Source: Trichopria drosophilae
Taxonomy: Eukaryota > Arthropoda > Insecta > Hymenoptera > Diapriidae
Direction: 5' to 3'
Assembly (NCBI GenBank): GCA_030407085.1
Contig: CM059585.1
Span: 6,379,001-6,443,000, forward strand
DNA: 64,000 nt
A model generated the notes under the pieces. It did not search any database. It saw only the letters and a program-made list of their open reading frames with translations, and was not told the origin of the DNA. Positions within the stretch are counted from its first letter, which is position 1; each line of letters begins with the position of its first letter. Of this stretch, positions 48,348-63,224 are shown in pieces. The position numbers and the translations under genes are program-made.

Positions 48348-51300
48348 ATTGTCGTAACAATAACATCAAAACATTTGCATAGTTTACTATTATGAATTGT
48401 TTCGAATGACCTTCTACAGAGAAACGCTTTAGATTTTCCACGACAGGAATTTTACTGGACCCGCATGTTTTATCTAATGAATATTTAGTGCGATCTGAAT
48501 ATACGCAGTTGATGAGAGTTAAAGAATAATAACAAGTGAAGGATGTCGGTGAATCGAAAACAACGACGAATGTAAGCCTAAGCATCCATACACAAAAGAG
48601 TAAACACGGAGTGGAGTTGGGAAAAGCAACTTTGCTCTTGGTCTTTGTCTGTCACTAGGGAATTTAATTTTCCCTCACTCTCGAAATCCCTCACCAATGA
48701 ACAGTCTCTTTCCTCGTTATCCTTTCCTCAATTTTCCCCACCGCCGGGTAAAACTATGCGTTCCCTCTCTCTTTTCCCAGCACGAGTGGAGAACGGCCTG
48801 AACGCCGGCCGGCGGCCGCACGATGCCCGTGCCGGCTTACTCTAGCTCGTCGTAGTAGTAATGACACGACTCCGCGTAATCGCTCTTTTCCACGTGCATG
48901 CTGCACCTGAATGTGAGTAATGATCGCGTCTACTGGAAGAGAAACACTCAGGAATCTAGGAATCTAGGAACGGCTCGTGCTGAACTGTGACCGAGTATAA
49001 GGACAAAGCGAGCAACCGCCAATGTACTTGCCATATGTTATTCGTCCTTCAAAAAAAACCTTTTCAAATTCTTTGTAAATACGTAAAACGTTTTGAAATT
49101 TCCCAAACAATGTGGCAGAGATGATATTATCATTAAATAAATAAATGTCGATGTATTTCTTTGCCACTTGGTTAAACCCTCCTTATCCACGGATCGATTT
49201 GCCCTTCCCTCGTTTCAAGTGTATAAAGTTCTTGCAGCGGTAAACGAAGATATGAAAGATGCATCGTAATCAATCCAAGAGCGTAATTTTCATAAAGGGG
49301 ACAAAGTGCATTCTCTTATTCTGGGATAGGGAAAACTACGACGTCTATACTTCCATTAAAAATTACGTACGGTGTCGGCAGTTCTTCAGACGTAACGTCG
49401 ATTAAATTGTCACGCGCGGGCGCTAGCGTTTGTCATTGCGACGTTTCTATATGATTCTCCTATAAGTAATTTGTGCATTTTGCTTAAGTCTTCTTGTAAG
49501 ATTCGATTACAGCTCCACCTAGCAGCTGTTGAGGAAGATGTAAATAATGGATAATTCCCACATTTAAAATTGAATGTATTAAAGAAAGTTGTATATTTAA
49601 TTATCCAACGAAGAAAAGACGAGAAGAGTAATGTCATTTTTACGAAGCAGATTGCTGACGCGAGTTGGATGCAAGTCTTCTTTGTGCGGCACAGTGGCGT
49701 ACGTGTGTCTTCGAGTAAATATATGTGCCGTCGCAGCACTTTTCGCGGTCGCTTTCCGTATTAATAATCGCGCAAGGGGCAGGGACCTCCATTATCTTCC
49801 GGCAGTGTCATCGATAATGCATGCGCATTGCGCATTGTGCGACTTGTCTGAGGCTGAAGTGACGTTCCCTGACACAACCGCGATGCTTCGACTGACACGC
49901 GGCCTTACGTGACTTTACATATGGGCATACTCGCGGAAAAGAATCGACAAATTCAATGCTCTATCGTTATTTATCTCTCGTTGACGTGGGAAAACACGCG
50001 ATATCATTCCTTCCGACATATGCAGTAGATCATTTTTGTTAAAATGTAATTTATCTTGCGGCAGTTACCCAACTCCAATACCTATCCCAACACCTTGTTG
50101 AAAATCGTAATCGTCAAATCCGGATCACAAATGACGATTTTTATGAAAGTTCAATCTTTAATTAATAAAGAAACAACAAAAGTTTCCGTTAGTACTTACA
50201 ATGTCTTGCTCTGTACATAGCGATCTTCGAAAAAATCGGTGCGCATTGGTACTATGGGTTTTCGAACGTATTTTCAGATGCCAGTTGGCGAATGTATTTA
50301 TACGCAAAATAATGCGTCTCCAGGCAAGACTGACTTTTAACATAATACATACATGGAACTGAGCGTAATTCGACCTAAGCAATCGACCGTGGACGGATAT
50401 AGGCAGCCTCGATGCCGGCGATGCTATGCCAGCCAACTCGACGTCGTCGACGGTTCACTCGGAATTTTTATCTACTTCGACGCCTTTCGATCCCCTCGCC
50501 CTTTAATCGTATTCAATTTCGTACGTTGTTAGTCGGTGCACCGACTCTAGTCGTTCGAAGCTCGCGTTCATGATGTCAAATCGTGATGTTCAGAGTTATG
50601 TTCATTATAGACTTTTATGATTTACGTTCGTGATTTAAACGGATCTCCGTAGGCATGGTTAGCCTTTCTACCATGGCTTTCAGCAGGAAGATGTTGATTT
50701 AGGTTCATGATACATTCATGATTAAGACTCATCGTTTACGTTCGTGATACACGATCGCATGCAGAAAGGAAAAGGGGACTCCGCAAAAAGAGAGGAAAAG
50801 AAAGAAATAGCTGAAACACGTAACGTACGATGCCGGTCGGGTGCAGCGGCAGAACCGGCAATTGGTGTCACTGTGTCGAATCTCTGACGTCACTGATCGC
50901 CACTGCTGACTCGCTGGTAAATCTTTCCCAGTAGAATACATTAGGCAGAAGCGACGATTCTACTCGGCGCGTCGCGTTGTGGAAATAGCCTTCTCTTTTC
51001 CCTTTGTTTCTTCAAATAGGGCATGAAAACCTTTTGTCCGACGGTCCCGTACGAGCAACGTACAATATGCAGTTCCTTTAATCAATCGTTAGGTGCTGAA
51101 GAAAGAACGCCGTTGTCCGTACCTAACCTCGAAAGCAGCCATTATATGCAAAGTGCTGGAGGTGCTGCACACGTGCGCGTCTAACGCGATGCACAGGGTA
51201 ATGCGAAACTCTATTCCCACAAAAGTGAGCAACGCATTTCACTCGTACGCCATTCTCTTTATGGGCAAACGGCTTTGCTTTGTGTTCAAAGCGCATCGCG

Positions 51301-54300
51301 GAAACAAACTTGTTGGATAAATTTCATGCAGTTTTTCTTATTTTACTTCAACCACTCTATAGTGTACTTTGTAACGTACAGGTTTTTCAATGACAATGCA
51401 ATATACCGTGATCACAATCGTGGTCAGGATCGTGTTATGGTTTAGAATGTTATGAATCATCAATATCGTACGGACTTGAACTAATGACCAATAGATAATG
51501 TTTGGCGTTTTCAGAATATCTGAATAACATTTTTGTTTCAATCGAACATTGTTGCCGTGGTTATTACTGCCCAACCTCGTGAGTCATTCAACGCGTTTCG
51601 CCAATTAGGCAACCTACTTATTAAATGAATCACTTTTCAGAATATTTTCGGGAAATAAGAGACTTTCTCTCGGAGCAGTATTAAAAATTCTGTCGCAATC
51701 GTACCCGAAAGAAACAATTCGAGCAGTCATAAAGCGACCGTTAAGTTTCAAGAAAAATGAAATGTCCGCCAATGGTTTCGCCACTGATATTAACACCGTT
51801 TCGCCAACGAACCGAAAGCTTGGCGTTACAATTACAACTCGTAACGAATTGACTAGATTGTCCACTCTATTACGGGTCTTTGAAAAAACGATGAAAAAAG
51901 TAAATTAACAAGCGGTTTCGACGTTGAAAAAACAGGTCGCGATCCGACCGCTGATTCTAGCATTTTTCGATTTCTTATGCTTGCGAGAGAGAGATAATAT
52001 CAGATTACGACTCTTATATTAGTTATTTATCGCTGTTGATATTTTGCGCCGATATTACGGAAAATCGGTACAGACAGTATCATAATGTTTGTTTAGAGAC
52101 CTTCCTTTCTCCATATCACGCTCACATTTTCCGTGCTTCTAACTCGTGTAACGGTTTGAGTTTCTTTCTTTGTCTTCTTAGTGCATGCTCAATAAGCATC
52201 TATCATGCTGGTTTCTGCGTACCTCCCATAATTTTCATCCATGATCTGCATATCGAATGTTGGATACATGACCTCGAAAAGTTCACTCGCTGTCTCTCAA
52301 TTCCTATTTTTTCTCGCACTGATAATAAATAGTTACGGTGTTGCACCTGTACAAATGACGCTATTTACCTCGTGTACGAGAAACAGCTCTGGATTGTCCG
52401 ACCAAGTGGCAAAATTATATGTGAATTATGCACCAATTATTGTAGAACTGCAGTTTGTTATATGCAATTTACAGAAGGTTTAAAGCCATGTTATTATGTT
52501 GTGACTGATCGGTGCTATTGGTTTATAATATATAATCGGTAAGGAATTTTCACATTAAATTATCGAGTTAATTTTTTCTATAGTATAAGTGTTCTGACGT
52601 AAAAATTGTAACTTAAATTTGATCCATGTTTGCCAACATGAAAAGAAGCAAGAAAATAAAAACTGATTATGAATCAAAATCTATAAAATATGATGGACTA
52701 CTTATCAGGTACTGCACCCAATCTCCGAATGACAATCAATCTCGAAACTTACCTGCAACAAAAAGAGAGAAATTGTTAGTAAATCAAATATTAATGATTA
52801 ATGATTAAGACATGCATTTCATCCTCGCATGCGATCATCAACGTTATATCACAATTTAGCTTCGCATATCGGGATTTTAATAAGCCACCGTAACCGCCTG
52901 AAGTTCACGTTAATGAACAGCAGCGGTCGCGTACGTGGACGTTGATAGCCCGACCAACCGATCTCGAACAAAAGACCCGGTAAACTTGGTTGAACTAACA
53001 TTGCTGTAAAGGAAAGGTAATTAAACGTGTAACGCGCGTTCGTGTTCAATCTTGTCACCTGTGGGTTCGTGTATTGGCTGTAGTGTTCAGGGGACGCGTG
53101 CACACCGACGAGGGCGCGAACGAGGTCACTATGCGGAGATAGCGGTTATCCATGCAATGACACTGCAACGGGCGTCCACGTGGCTAACCGTATGAAGAAA
53201 AGCTACTGGCTGCGGTTCCATGACGCAAGGAGAAATGATTTGTAACGCGTTGGCGAATAAAGATAAAAAAATCAACGACCACCGCTCTTATTTTGTTCCT
53301 ACGCGCTCTTCCTAACTCGATTCATGACGCGGAGACACCTGGTGCATATCGTTAATGACTAGTTCCTGTGGGCTTTGAAAATTCCAGTATTCCTATTTAA
53401 AGCCAACGTTACGGTAAGAAATAATTAATTAAGTAGTCAGAGATGTCCCACAAAATTATACCCAATTAACCGCAAGAATTTCTGCTCAATTATCAATTAT
53501 TGCGACGACCCGCACAAATCTCATATGTTACGAATCTCTGAAACCTTCAGCTCTGATTACACTTTGTGTTAAACGCTCTACTTTAATTCCGGATATTAAT
53601 GCAGGCTGTAATAAATTACATGAATTTCATAACTCACTGCGACAAGGTAGTATTAAAATATGAAATTCTGTGACGTATGCACGGCAAACGCGAATAATAT
53701 ATGAAACGAATTACGAAACAGCTGTTTATATTTATATCAGTAAATGTTATCGTGCTGATCTCGGGTACGCAGTGCCGTGTTTGCAAGTAGTTTGAAAATG
53801 CCTCCAGAAGGAATCAAACACCGCAGAATGATAGAAAGCTCCTTCTCGTGCAGTTGTTGCGATGTCAATTTCCCGAAAATGATTTGTTGGTTTCATATTA
53901 TCCAAAAGAACTTCGAGTATATGCCCGGGAACAATAGAATGTTGACTTAATTACAAGGAAATTACACCATAGACATAACGAAATCAACCATCTAATGATG
54001 AAGCTATTTATTCATTTAGTGATTGTCCCAAATAAAAAAAATTCTCGTTAGGGCATTATTGGGAAAAATACATTGTATGCTACAGAAAAACTAGCACCTA
54101 GCGGCTGAAAAGAAAATTGAAACTCGTCCCAGGATCTAATTGCCCGTCGAGATCTCGTAATTGGGTCTGCGGATCGCGACCTTGAGCGAGAGAGGCGCGG
54201 CTTTTCACGTAACTCGATTCGATCTCTGCAGCTCCACTCGACTCTACTTTGCTCCGCTTTGCTTGACTCGCTATACATCGGAGAAACGAAAGTGTCAATG

Positions 54301-57300
54301 TTCGCCGAACGAAAGCGAATTTCACATATGTGCGGGCTTCGTAGGCGGACGCGATCTGGAGCACGGCACAGCTGTGGCTTTCTCGTTGCCTATGCCAATG
54401 CACATTCGTTCCTTTCCTCTAACGTCTCAGCTCCATCATTCCCTGTACTTTCAATAATTATATAAAGAAAATTTTTATTTAAGATCCATGATCTAACGAC
54501 AACGTAATTTCCCGAAGTTTTGGTCTCGAAATTCAAGAGCCATAAAAGTTGAAGCTCCTGTCAATATGCGTTAGGTTCTAAAGAACTTAACTAGGTGTTG
54601 GTGAAGATCTTTCGCCTTCAGTATCACAACTTTAGCGTAATTTGATATCACACAGCGGACGAAAACATTTTTGATGTGCGGAAACCGAACACTGAGACGT
54701 TTCTTCCGGTATAAGGTTTCAATGGAAGGCGTTAACAACATTCTGTCAGAATTGCAAACTTCGAGCCACAGCTGATTCCCGCGTCTTTTACGTATACTGC
54801 ATTGTTTCTTTACATCAGTTGCGGTGTAATAGAAGCCATTCATATTCAGAACAGGGCCCGTATAACTTGCAGCCACAGATACTTGCAGCATATCGAAACA
54901 GCTGACAATACTGGTTCCATCTCCTTTTCCTTGTTTGTTCCCACAACAAGTATCTTTCCCTTTTTCCATTTCCCGCTATCTTAATCTCGAAGAATCTCGT
55001 CATCTTTCTCGTGCCAGTTGCCTCCAACTTGGACGTTGTGCGAATACGCGACAAGCGGAAACTAGGCTGCGACCCGCTTCGCGATATCATTTGGGTCATT
55101 AGGCTCGTCCGGACCCAATGTGATGAAGACAAACACCGGCGTATCCGACTACGAAAGATTAGAGGTTCGTATAAGATGCCGTCACTCGATTGTATTACTA
55201 AGTTGACGACAAATTCAGTACCGAATTTTTCAAATCATCCATCTGGGTTTCCAAAATTTGATTGAAAATCTTGCTTGTTTACTTTGAACAGCGATATTAC
55301 GTTTTATCTTCGCGCAGTACCTTGTGCTCTGGTAATTTTTGCACTTATACTTTGACTGTTATCTTTTAATAATTGATACTATAACTAGTATGGTTCTGGA
55401 ATTCCAAGAATGTGCAAAGCTATAACTATTATCATCATTTTTATGGCTAGAACAATAATGCAATATATACCCGCTTATCTAGAAGCATCTGTGACCAAAG
55501 ACGTCGCTATAGTACGATGGGGATTTATGTTATAGACACACCTTTAAGAATTTCATTGCGAAAAAAGTACCGATCGAGATAGAAAAGTATCCGTTCACAA
55601 CTTGCTCTAAGATCTAATAATTTCAATTTTATAACATAAGACATTGCGTATAATTTATCATTCGCTTTACAAGTTTAATTTGATTTGACTTCAAGCAGTT
55701 AATTTTGTTTGTAATGGAAGATAACGCGATAGTGATTCGTAAACAATTCAAAAACGACCTAAGCCTCCATAAACATTGTTGTAAGACAAAATTATCAACA
55801 ATAAAAATCGGACGCAACATTCTCTAAGCGACTTAATTAGTAAACTAGGTGGATGGCAATGTCAAAAAAATGATGCGGCCAATTCCCACACCGTCATATA
55901 AACAATGCAATCAGATTTTCCAGAGTTTGCCATCAAATTATCATTATGCGAACATGTGTTCATTAATTAGCTACTTAATATGATGTATCAGATATATTTA
56001 CAGGAGTTGTATTCGAGTGGGTTTCATTACTGGTTGAGATTACTGGTAGCACACTTAGCGCCCTCTTAATTAATCATTTGAATAATGCTTTATGTGTCCA
56101 TGAACAGAACACATGACACTTTATCCGCCTTTGTCACCCTCTTTCGGTGTTCGGGGGCTAGCACACGCACTGCTAGGTAGTCACGTAAAGTTTACCCTCA
56201 TCTCGCACACGACTAGGGTGTTGCCGTGTTCTATCAGAGCGTTACGTAAAATACTGGCACGCTCCTGATCAACCCCAACCCGAGACCTTCCGTACTATTT
56301 AAAAAAAAAAGTGTCCGTTTTTGTCTGATTTCAAATTGCCTCCACTGTTGGTATTGTGGTGGCTGTTTCTAGGAGGCTGATCAGCTTGATACTATTCGTC
56401 TTTAACTACTTCTTTAGGATAACTCTAACCTCTAATTCTCTAACCCTTTAATTGTAACCTCTCACATTCCTAACGTCAAACTATAAGTTCAAATATTTGT
56501 TATTAAGGTTCTCGTTATAATGGATACGATGCTTCGTTGATTTGTTTTCGCATTGTGTTTAATGGGGATTTCATTGCTTCGAGAATATGCATTATCATCT
56601 GGATAAGCATTGATGATACTTCGAAGCGCGATAAATTCGCAAAAATGTTAGCGTTACTGACGGATGACATAATCCTCTACCCTGATTTCCTGAAAGTCTT
56701 CCCCTAAACATTCCTTTAGACATATTTTTATTCTTTTTAAGCAGAGAGATGTATAAAAATAATATTATCGAAGAATTTTGGATCTTATTTTATGTCGAGG
56801 TAGAGTATAAAATCGTTTCAATATATCAAAATCTCCCGAAGCGTCCAGAAGTTCGTAAACAACTTCGAAGCCAGCGTCGAAAATTCAGGACCAATTTGCA
56901 TAATGTCGAAATCGAGCGCCCGGCATACTGAATAAATAATCTCGTCAAATCCCGAATCAGCGCTTCTGGCATACCGGTTTATCGCAGCAGTACAACGCTC
57001 ATTTCCGGCAGGACGTTTTCAGGCGTTCCCTGGATGATGCAGTTAAAAAGCGGACCGACGGGTTTCGGAGAAAGACTTCTCCATGCACAAAACAACTGCA
57101 TTGCGAAATTGAACGCGACCCGATTGTATATTACTTGTACGTAAGAGCATTACTATTTCATGCCAGAAACCAAAAAGTACGATGAAGATTGGGTTGGAGA
57201 GAATCAGACATCTCGGCAATTCTCCCGAAAGTGATTGCCGAAACGCCTTGCACAGGCAGCCCATTGTGTACGCAATGAAAATTCCAGGTGGAAAGGTTTA

Positions 57301-57429
57301 TCGCGATGGTGTTCCAGTACGAGAGCTAACAACATTTCGCAAGCGAAGGACGAAAACAATCGTTTGCGTACTGCGATCGTAACTCCTCTGAAAATTCGAG
57401 CTTTCTCTGATAGTCCTTTCGGCATTCTG

Positions 57430-57850
57430 GTACTTTTTGTATGCTGAAGGCACGTGTGTCGGTACTTGCAAAGTCTAGCGCACAATACTTTCACGCCGGC
57501 AAAGCAGCGCTGCGCAGTAACTTGCGCAATCGAATCTCGCGCGCGCATGATTGTACAACTTGCGGCTTAAAGGAAATGCCGGGCATCGCGAAGTCGCGTT
57601 GTATTCCCCCCACCGACTTCACTGCCCGCCGATACCCCGGACACACGCAGCCTGACACAGTGACCTCCTTTTCCTTCAGAGGCGAATTCGGAGCGCGCAT
57701 CATGGGGGGATTCCTGCTGGTCCCATATACATCCGGGGTCGCTTCGATCGTTGGTAACTTGCTCAAATCCGGGACCGAGCTTTTCCAAACTACGAACATG
57801 GAAACCATGTTGTGCTTGGAGGGTGTGTCCGCTAAAAAGATTTAAAGAAA
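57430..57850. other. CpG-rich island with overlapping open frames
   Basis: Seen: a plus-strand frame from 57441 to a TAA at 57843-57845 (134 codons) and two minus-strand frames (57491-57808 and 57567-57896) all open over the same DNA. Codon use in each is GC-rich and none matches a known family. At most one can be real; the pattern is equally explained by a GC-rich, stop-poor stretch. No gene is called. Confidence 0.25.
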
Positions 57851-60800
57851 TAGAATGTAATCGCTTGCCCAGTTGATCGACACTATTTCCCCACAAATTA
57901 TACCTTATGCTTCCTCGAACTTAAAAATCTTCGCAACTCCAGTTTACTACTGTCTACATGCAATCGGACTGCTGAACGCCAGCAATCATTTAGGTAGAGT
58001 CGATCAGTGCGATCTTTACTGGCAATCACCATCCACCGAGCAACGATCTTGAATGTTTATATGAAATTACATCTATCCGCTTTTTTACCGCTCCTTACGA
58101 GCTGAGGTTGCTGGAGATTACGGTTACCGTTACGTCTTCCTATAGTAAGATACATGCGAGTGCGTTGCACTTTTCGACGATATTTGCCATGTATATTATT
58201 TGAAAATAGAAGGCGTATATTAAACGAGAAAGTCGTTAACGAACTCAAATTGTATATTTGTTTTAATAAGAAATTCAATTAAGTGCTATACGCAAATGTT
58301 CTCGTCGCTCGCTATAGTCGTCACCCTTGTCAGTCTTTCAGTAGAATATTAAAAAAGTTAAAAAGTCTCCGGTATTTTCATGCTTTATTAACTAATTATC
58401 GCAGATGTGAAAACAGAAGGGAGGCACGTGCGAGACGGGAACAACATGCACACCGCCTACGTAAACGAGGAAACCTCGCAAGAGTGCCAGCCTGGAATTC
58501 TCGGGCCAATCCGAAAATCGATGAGCTTGGGGATTACCTAGTACGGCAGCGATGACAATGCGCGTATGTTTACGGATGACGCGAATATTCCCGATGAGCG
58601 GAAGAAAGAGTAGAAAATGCAGAGGTGGGAGTACGGCATCAGCTGCCGTCAAGTGGCGGTATTATGCGATTGGTTGCCTGCATGTGTCGTAAACGCGTGT
58701 TGCGTCCACATGTGCGGCAAGGTCGTCTTATCGATTGTAATTTACGACCTGCACCGAGTACAGTTGCTTCGAATTACGTCACTGAAAGTCCGACCAGCAA
58801 TATTGCAACTGCATGCGAGCGATCGACACCGATCTCCTGACGCGTGGGAGATGAAGCGAAAATCATCGATCACTATAGATATCGCCGGGTGAGAAGAGCG
58901 CCGAGTGGAAAGCACGTGTTGGAAAATTGCAACTGAGCGGAAATAATAGCCGGCGTACATCCGCGATAACGAATTCTTAGCTGTGACGTTCTGAAGCTAT
59001 CAGAAAATTGTACCTCAAAGTGGACTCGATTTTTCTCATGGAAAATGCACTGCGCAAAATGCAGAGATCGTTTATCCTTAAGAAATTCTCATATGGGATC
59101 TGAGATACCTAGAAATGTATGTGTGAACAAAAGTGGAATATTGTCAATTTCATTCATAGGATGAGCCGTAAGTACTTGCTTGTTGACTTCGGGAAACCCT
59201 ATAATCACAGAGAGATTAAAATGATCGATAGAAATTTTTCTTGGTACCAATAAAATAAAAAAAAAAAGAAGAATGCCCATCGGAAAAGAGCGTAACACTA
59301 TTTCCGCATAGCGGAAATTCTTTTGCACGTTGGTGTAAGTAGACAATCACATTTAAAGTAGCGCATCGAAAATCATTTGCGTTAATCAAATTAATACGGC
59401 CAAGAGCGCTTTGAAAAGCACGCACAATAATTAGACCGCGATTCTTATTTGAATGTAATTACACACCGGAGGTTTCCGGACGGAGGACGACGACAATGTG
59501 GGAAAATCGAATTAAGCAAAGCGAGCGAGTGGATAAAAATCAGAAATCTCACTAATTTCACTGAGCGCACACGCTTAAACACCCACACGATCGCAGTTGA
59601 ACGACGCAGGGCCGGACTTCCTGCCCTCTGGTACGCATTTCCGGTTTTGTCGACGGAAGTTTCCGTACGCCCTGTGGAATTCGCCTACGCATCAACATCG
59701 ACAGAACCAACCAAAACGATGCGCGATTCGATTTCGAAACGATTCCAAATGCCAAACGCGCTAAGCGCGTCGCTCGATTTCTAAATTGCCTCGGAAAGCC
59801 TCGGTTGAGACTTTCGATATTACTTCGCACGTTCCTCTTCGTTATTACTGCAATCACCCTCTCTCTTATCTTTGTATGCGCGTTCTCCGATCGCTCTCTC
59901 TTCCCCTTCCCGGATTGTACACACTCCGAATAATATATGGATTGCACTGGATGCGACGTGATCATTTCTGAGGTAGAACATGCCATACATTATGGAAAAT
60001 GGACTATAATTAAGTAAAATATTTACGCGTCGTTGGTTCCCAGGCATCGCACGCGGAGGTCGTCCTCAAGATGCCGTAAGACCAACATTTTCGCTTTCTT
60101 GGTGAACATTCGATAAATATTTCCTGACACATGTAATAACTGTTTACTCGGATTCTTCGCACAAGGCTGCGTATTGAATTTCTAATCCTACTATATTTCA
60201 TGAATTACGCAATGGGAACTAACTGTAATTAAATAAATTTTTTACCTTCGCGTTAATTAAAAGGATATCGTAAAGTGTAACGAGTTTCAACTGTCTTGTG
60301 TAATTGTTATTATTGAACAGTTCGCACAACGTGTAATATCGGATTTCTATTATGTTCGACGTGCCGTTCTAGGATGTCGTACGGGAGGAGCGAAAAAGTG
60401 CACCTTTCTATAAGACCTCGTGTGAATATCTGTGTTTTGTTTTATTACCGTATTCATGTCAGATCATCTCCACGCTATAATATCTGAGATAATGTCTGTT
60501 TGCGAAGTTTTTCCATAACCTCAATTGTTAAGAAATATGAAATTTATAGCACATTTGCTAATTCTCGTTCGCCATCTTGAGTTATATACAGTGCTCATGA
60601 TACGACTTTTATTCTTTGTCATGGGCTGAATAATGAACGTCAACTTTTCATAACAGAAGGGTGAGGGGTGAGTGTTAATTTGGATTGCGATTGGCACAAC
60701 CTATGATCATCTTCATTGATGGTATTCTCAATATCAAATACAAATTTCTTTCTCTTCGGTTATATCTTTGATGGTGAAGCAATATTCCAGAGCAACCAAA

Positions 60801-63039
60801 AGGTAAGAGACTCTCTAGGAAATTGAAATTCTCTAACGTTGATTACGTCCACCTTTATAAGTTTCCTAGTTCGCGTGTTGGTGCTCATTCCATTGTTCAT
60901 CGCAACGGGCCTGAGTAACTCTCGCCCCCTCCGTCTCTAATTTTTATTTCTTTTCCCCGTGAGGCACAGTCTTGCCGGTCGCATGCGTAGAATAATATAA
61001 TTCATACCGCAACACATAGCTGTTATAATCGCTCGAAATCCAAGGTAAGTCGCGGCCGCGATTAGTAGTTGCGACAGCCTCGTTGAAACGAGTTTGAAGT
61101 TTCAGCGTTGTGCAACGACTCGATCGAACGAAAAGAATATTCAAAATGGTTGCTTAATTGAGGGAAAATTAATGCGGACACGATCGCCCTGATAGGGACC
61201 TTTTTTATTTCACGTCGATCGAGCACGATTCCGCTTCCTGCCCATTTTTCCTCCACCTGACTTTCTTTCTGTCCCTTCAAACAATTGCTTTTCCGATTTT
61301 TTTATCATTTGAATTTTGTCTGATTCAACAATTCTCTTAAACGCTGTGCTTTTCTAATTATAGGCTCCACTTCCGTTACTACTTCGTTTGGTATAGTAAT
61401 GACACCGACATAGACGCACAATTGTACTGGCTATTGTACATTCAGCACTGTGCAGTAGTTAAGACTGACGATGGGGAATAAACCGACCTGAATAGAAGAA
61501 CGAGGCTTACTATAAGAGTTAAGGAGACCCACCCTTCGTTTCTTACATACATTGTCGTTTATACTCCGAGAATATCTAACGACACATGCAAACTCTGTCT
61601 TGTATATATTGTGTATATTGCAAAGGTGCTAGTTTTAATTTAGTACAACGTAAGAATCTGTAAATTTTATTCATGTCTGAACTATTGAAATACATGAATG
61701 TTTCTTAAAGTACGCCGCGCATTTGTTTTGCATCATAACAAAATATTAAAAATATTTTACGCAGTCATTTTACTGCAGACCTATATTTCTTAGGCATACG
61801 TACAAAAACACGTTAGTACGAAAATATTTACCTACGTCATTACGAATGCCAGTACAAAGAAATTAGTTTCCTAGTAGTCAATTAGACCGAACTCGATGAC
61901 GTACGCAATTAAGTGCTTAAAATAAGGTCGATTTTTCGAGGCGAGAAGTTTCTATTAAAATGGCAATAGTTTTTATTTGAAAGTCGTTATTAAATGAGAA
62001 CATACGTCCTGATGAAATAGCATAATAAAAAGTGAATAATTCGTTGACACGCCCATTAAGATCCTAAACTCCAGACAATTTCCATAAAGCTGCTTAACGG
62101 TATTCGCATTTTAATGCGATTTGAATTTATATATAAACGCAACTATACTGAGAATTTGTAGATTTAATGGGCAATAAAGTAATTATTGACACGTTACCTG
62201 TTATTCAGTGAGAAACATGCTAAGTCGTACTAAATATATGGACACGACTTATTTACGCTATAATTATCACTCATTTGGCCCATAAAGACAATTTTTTATG
62301 AACATTAAAAAGGATTATGAACCCAATATCGCTCATTTTGTGGACTGATGATCATAATTCCAGAAACGATTTTATTGGTTTATCCTCGTTAGAATCTTAT
62401 CATGGATACCATCAACATTGTCATTCATCGTTGTTGATCCATAGAAGAAACAAATCCATTGGATCCTATTTTTCTATAAAACTTAATTTTACTTATCTAT
62501 TTCTCGCGTTAATACTGATGACAATAATAATCATCGACAAAATCGTTATATCACTGTCTAGTGACACTGTCTACTGATTATCGTATTGGTGCTCGGCGGA
62601 TTGTCTCTGAAGTAAATGATCTCATCATATAACATCATCTGACTCGTTCATTACTGAGTAATATTCATTGATGACTTTTCTCTCCAGCCATCTATTCCTC
62701 CTCATGTATCATCACTCGATTCCAGCGAGCACGTTAGTCTCGTCAGCGGGAATAACCTCAAAGTTCAATGCACTTAAAACTAAAAGTAGCACCTTACAAT
62801 GAAAATCAATGTTATAAACAGTCAGAAAAATGATTACTCCTCGGAACATTTTGAAGCATCAGTGTCATCCTTGATAAGCGCAGCTCTATAGTACAATCGG
62901 TAAAATACTTAGATAAATTTAGTATCACATGTTGATTCAGACATATTCGGGAAGTTTATAGCAACCGCTCGGTTTGTTCCGTTGTTTATTTTCTTGGTGA
63001 ATATTTACGTGCACCCGTAGGAGTGTGTTTTGTTTCCAG

Positions 63040-63224
63040 TGCATATTTTTCAGCAACGGGTGCACTCACGGCTCGAGGTTCCCCGTGACGAGCTACAACG
63101 CCAGCCATTACATTACGGAGAGCGCAAGCTAATGCAACTCGGAATAACCATCAACGATCCATCTTGCGTAACCTATTTACCGGCGAAGTGGCACAGCGTG
63201 CATGACATAATCTCAGACGCGTAA
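63040..63224 (+). CDS. Possible terminal exon of an unidentified plus-strand gene
   Basis: Seen: a strong acceptor (TGTGTTTTGTTTCCAG ending at 63039), then a frame open for 60 codons (HIFQQRVHSRLEVPRDELQR at the start, IISDA at the end) to TAA at 63222-63224. AATAAA follows at 63233-63238. There is no ATG, as expected for an internal or last exon. A second frame (IFFSNGCTHGSRFPVTSYN onward) is also open for about 29 codons, which weakens the case. No family is recognised and no upstream partner exon was identified. Chance is a real possibility. Confidence 0.22.
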
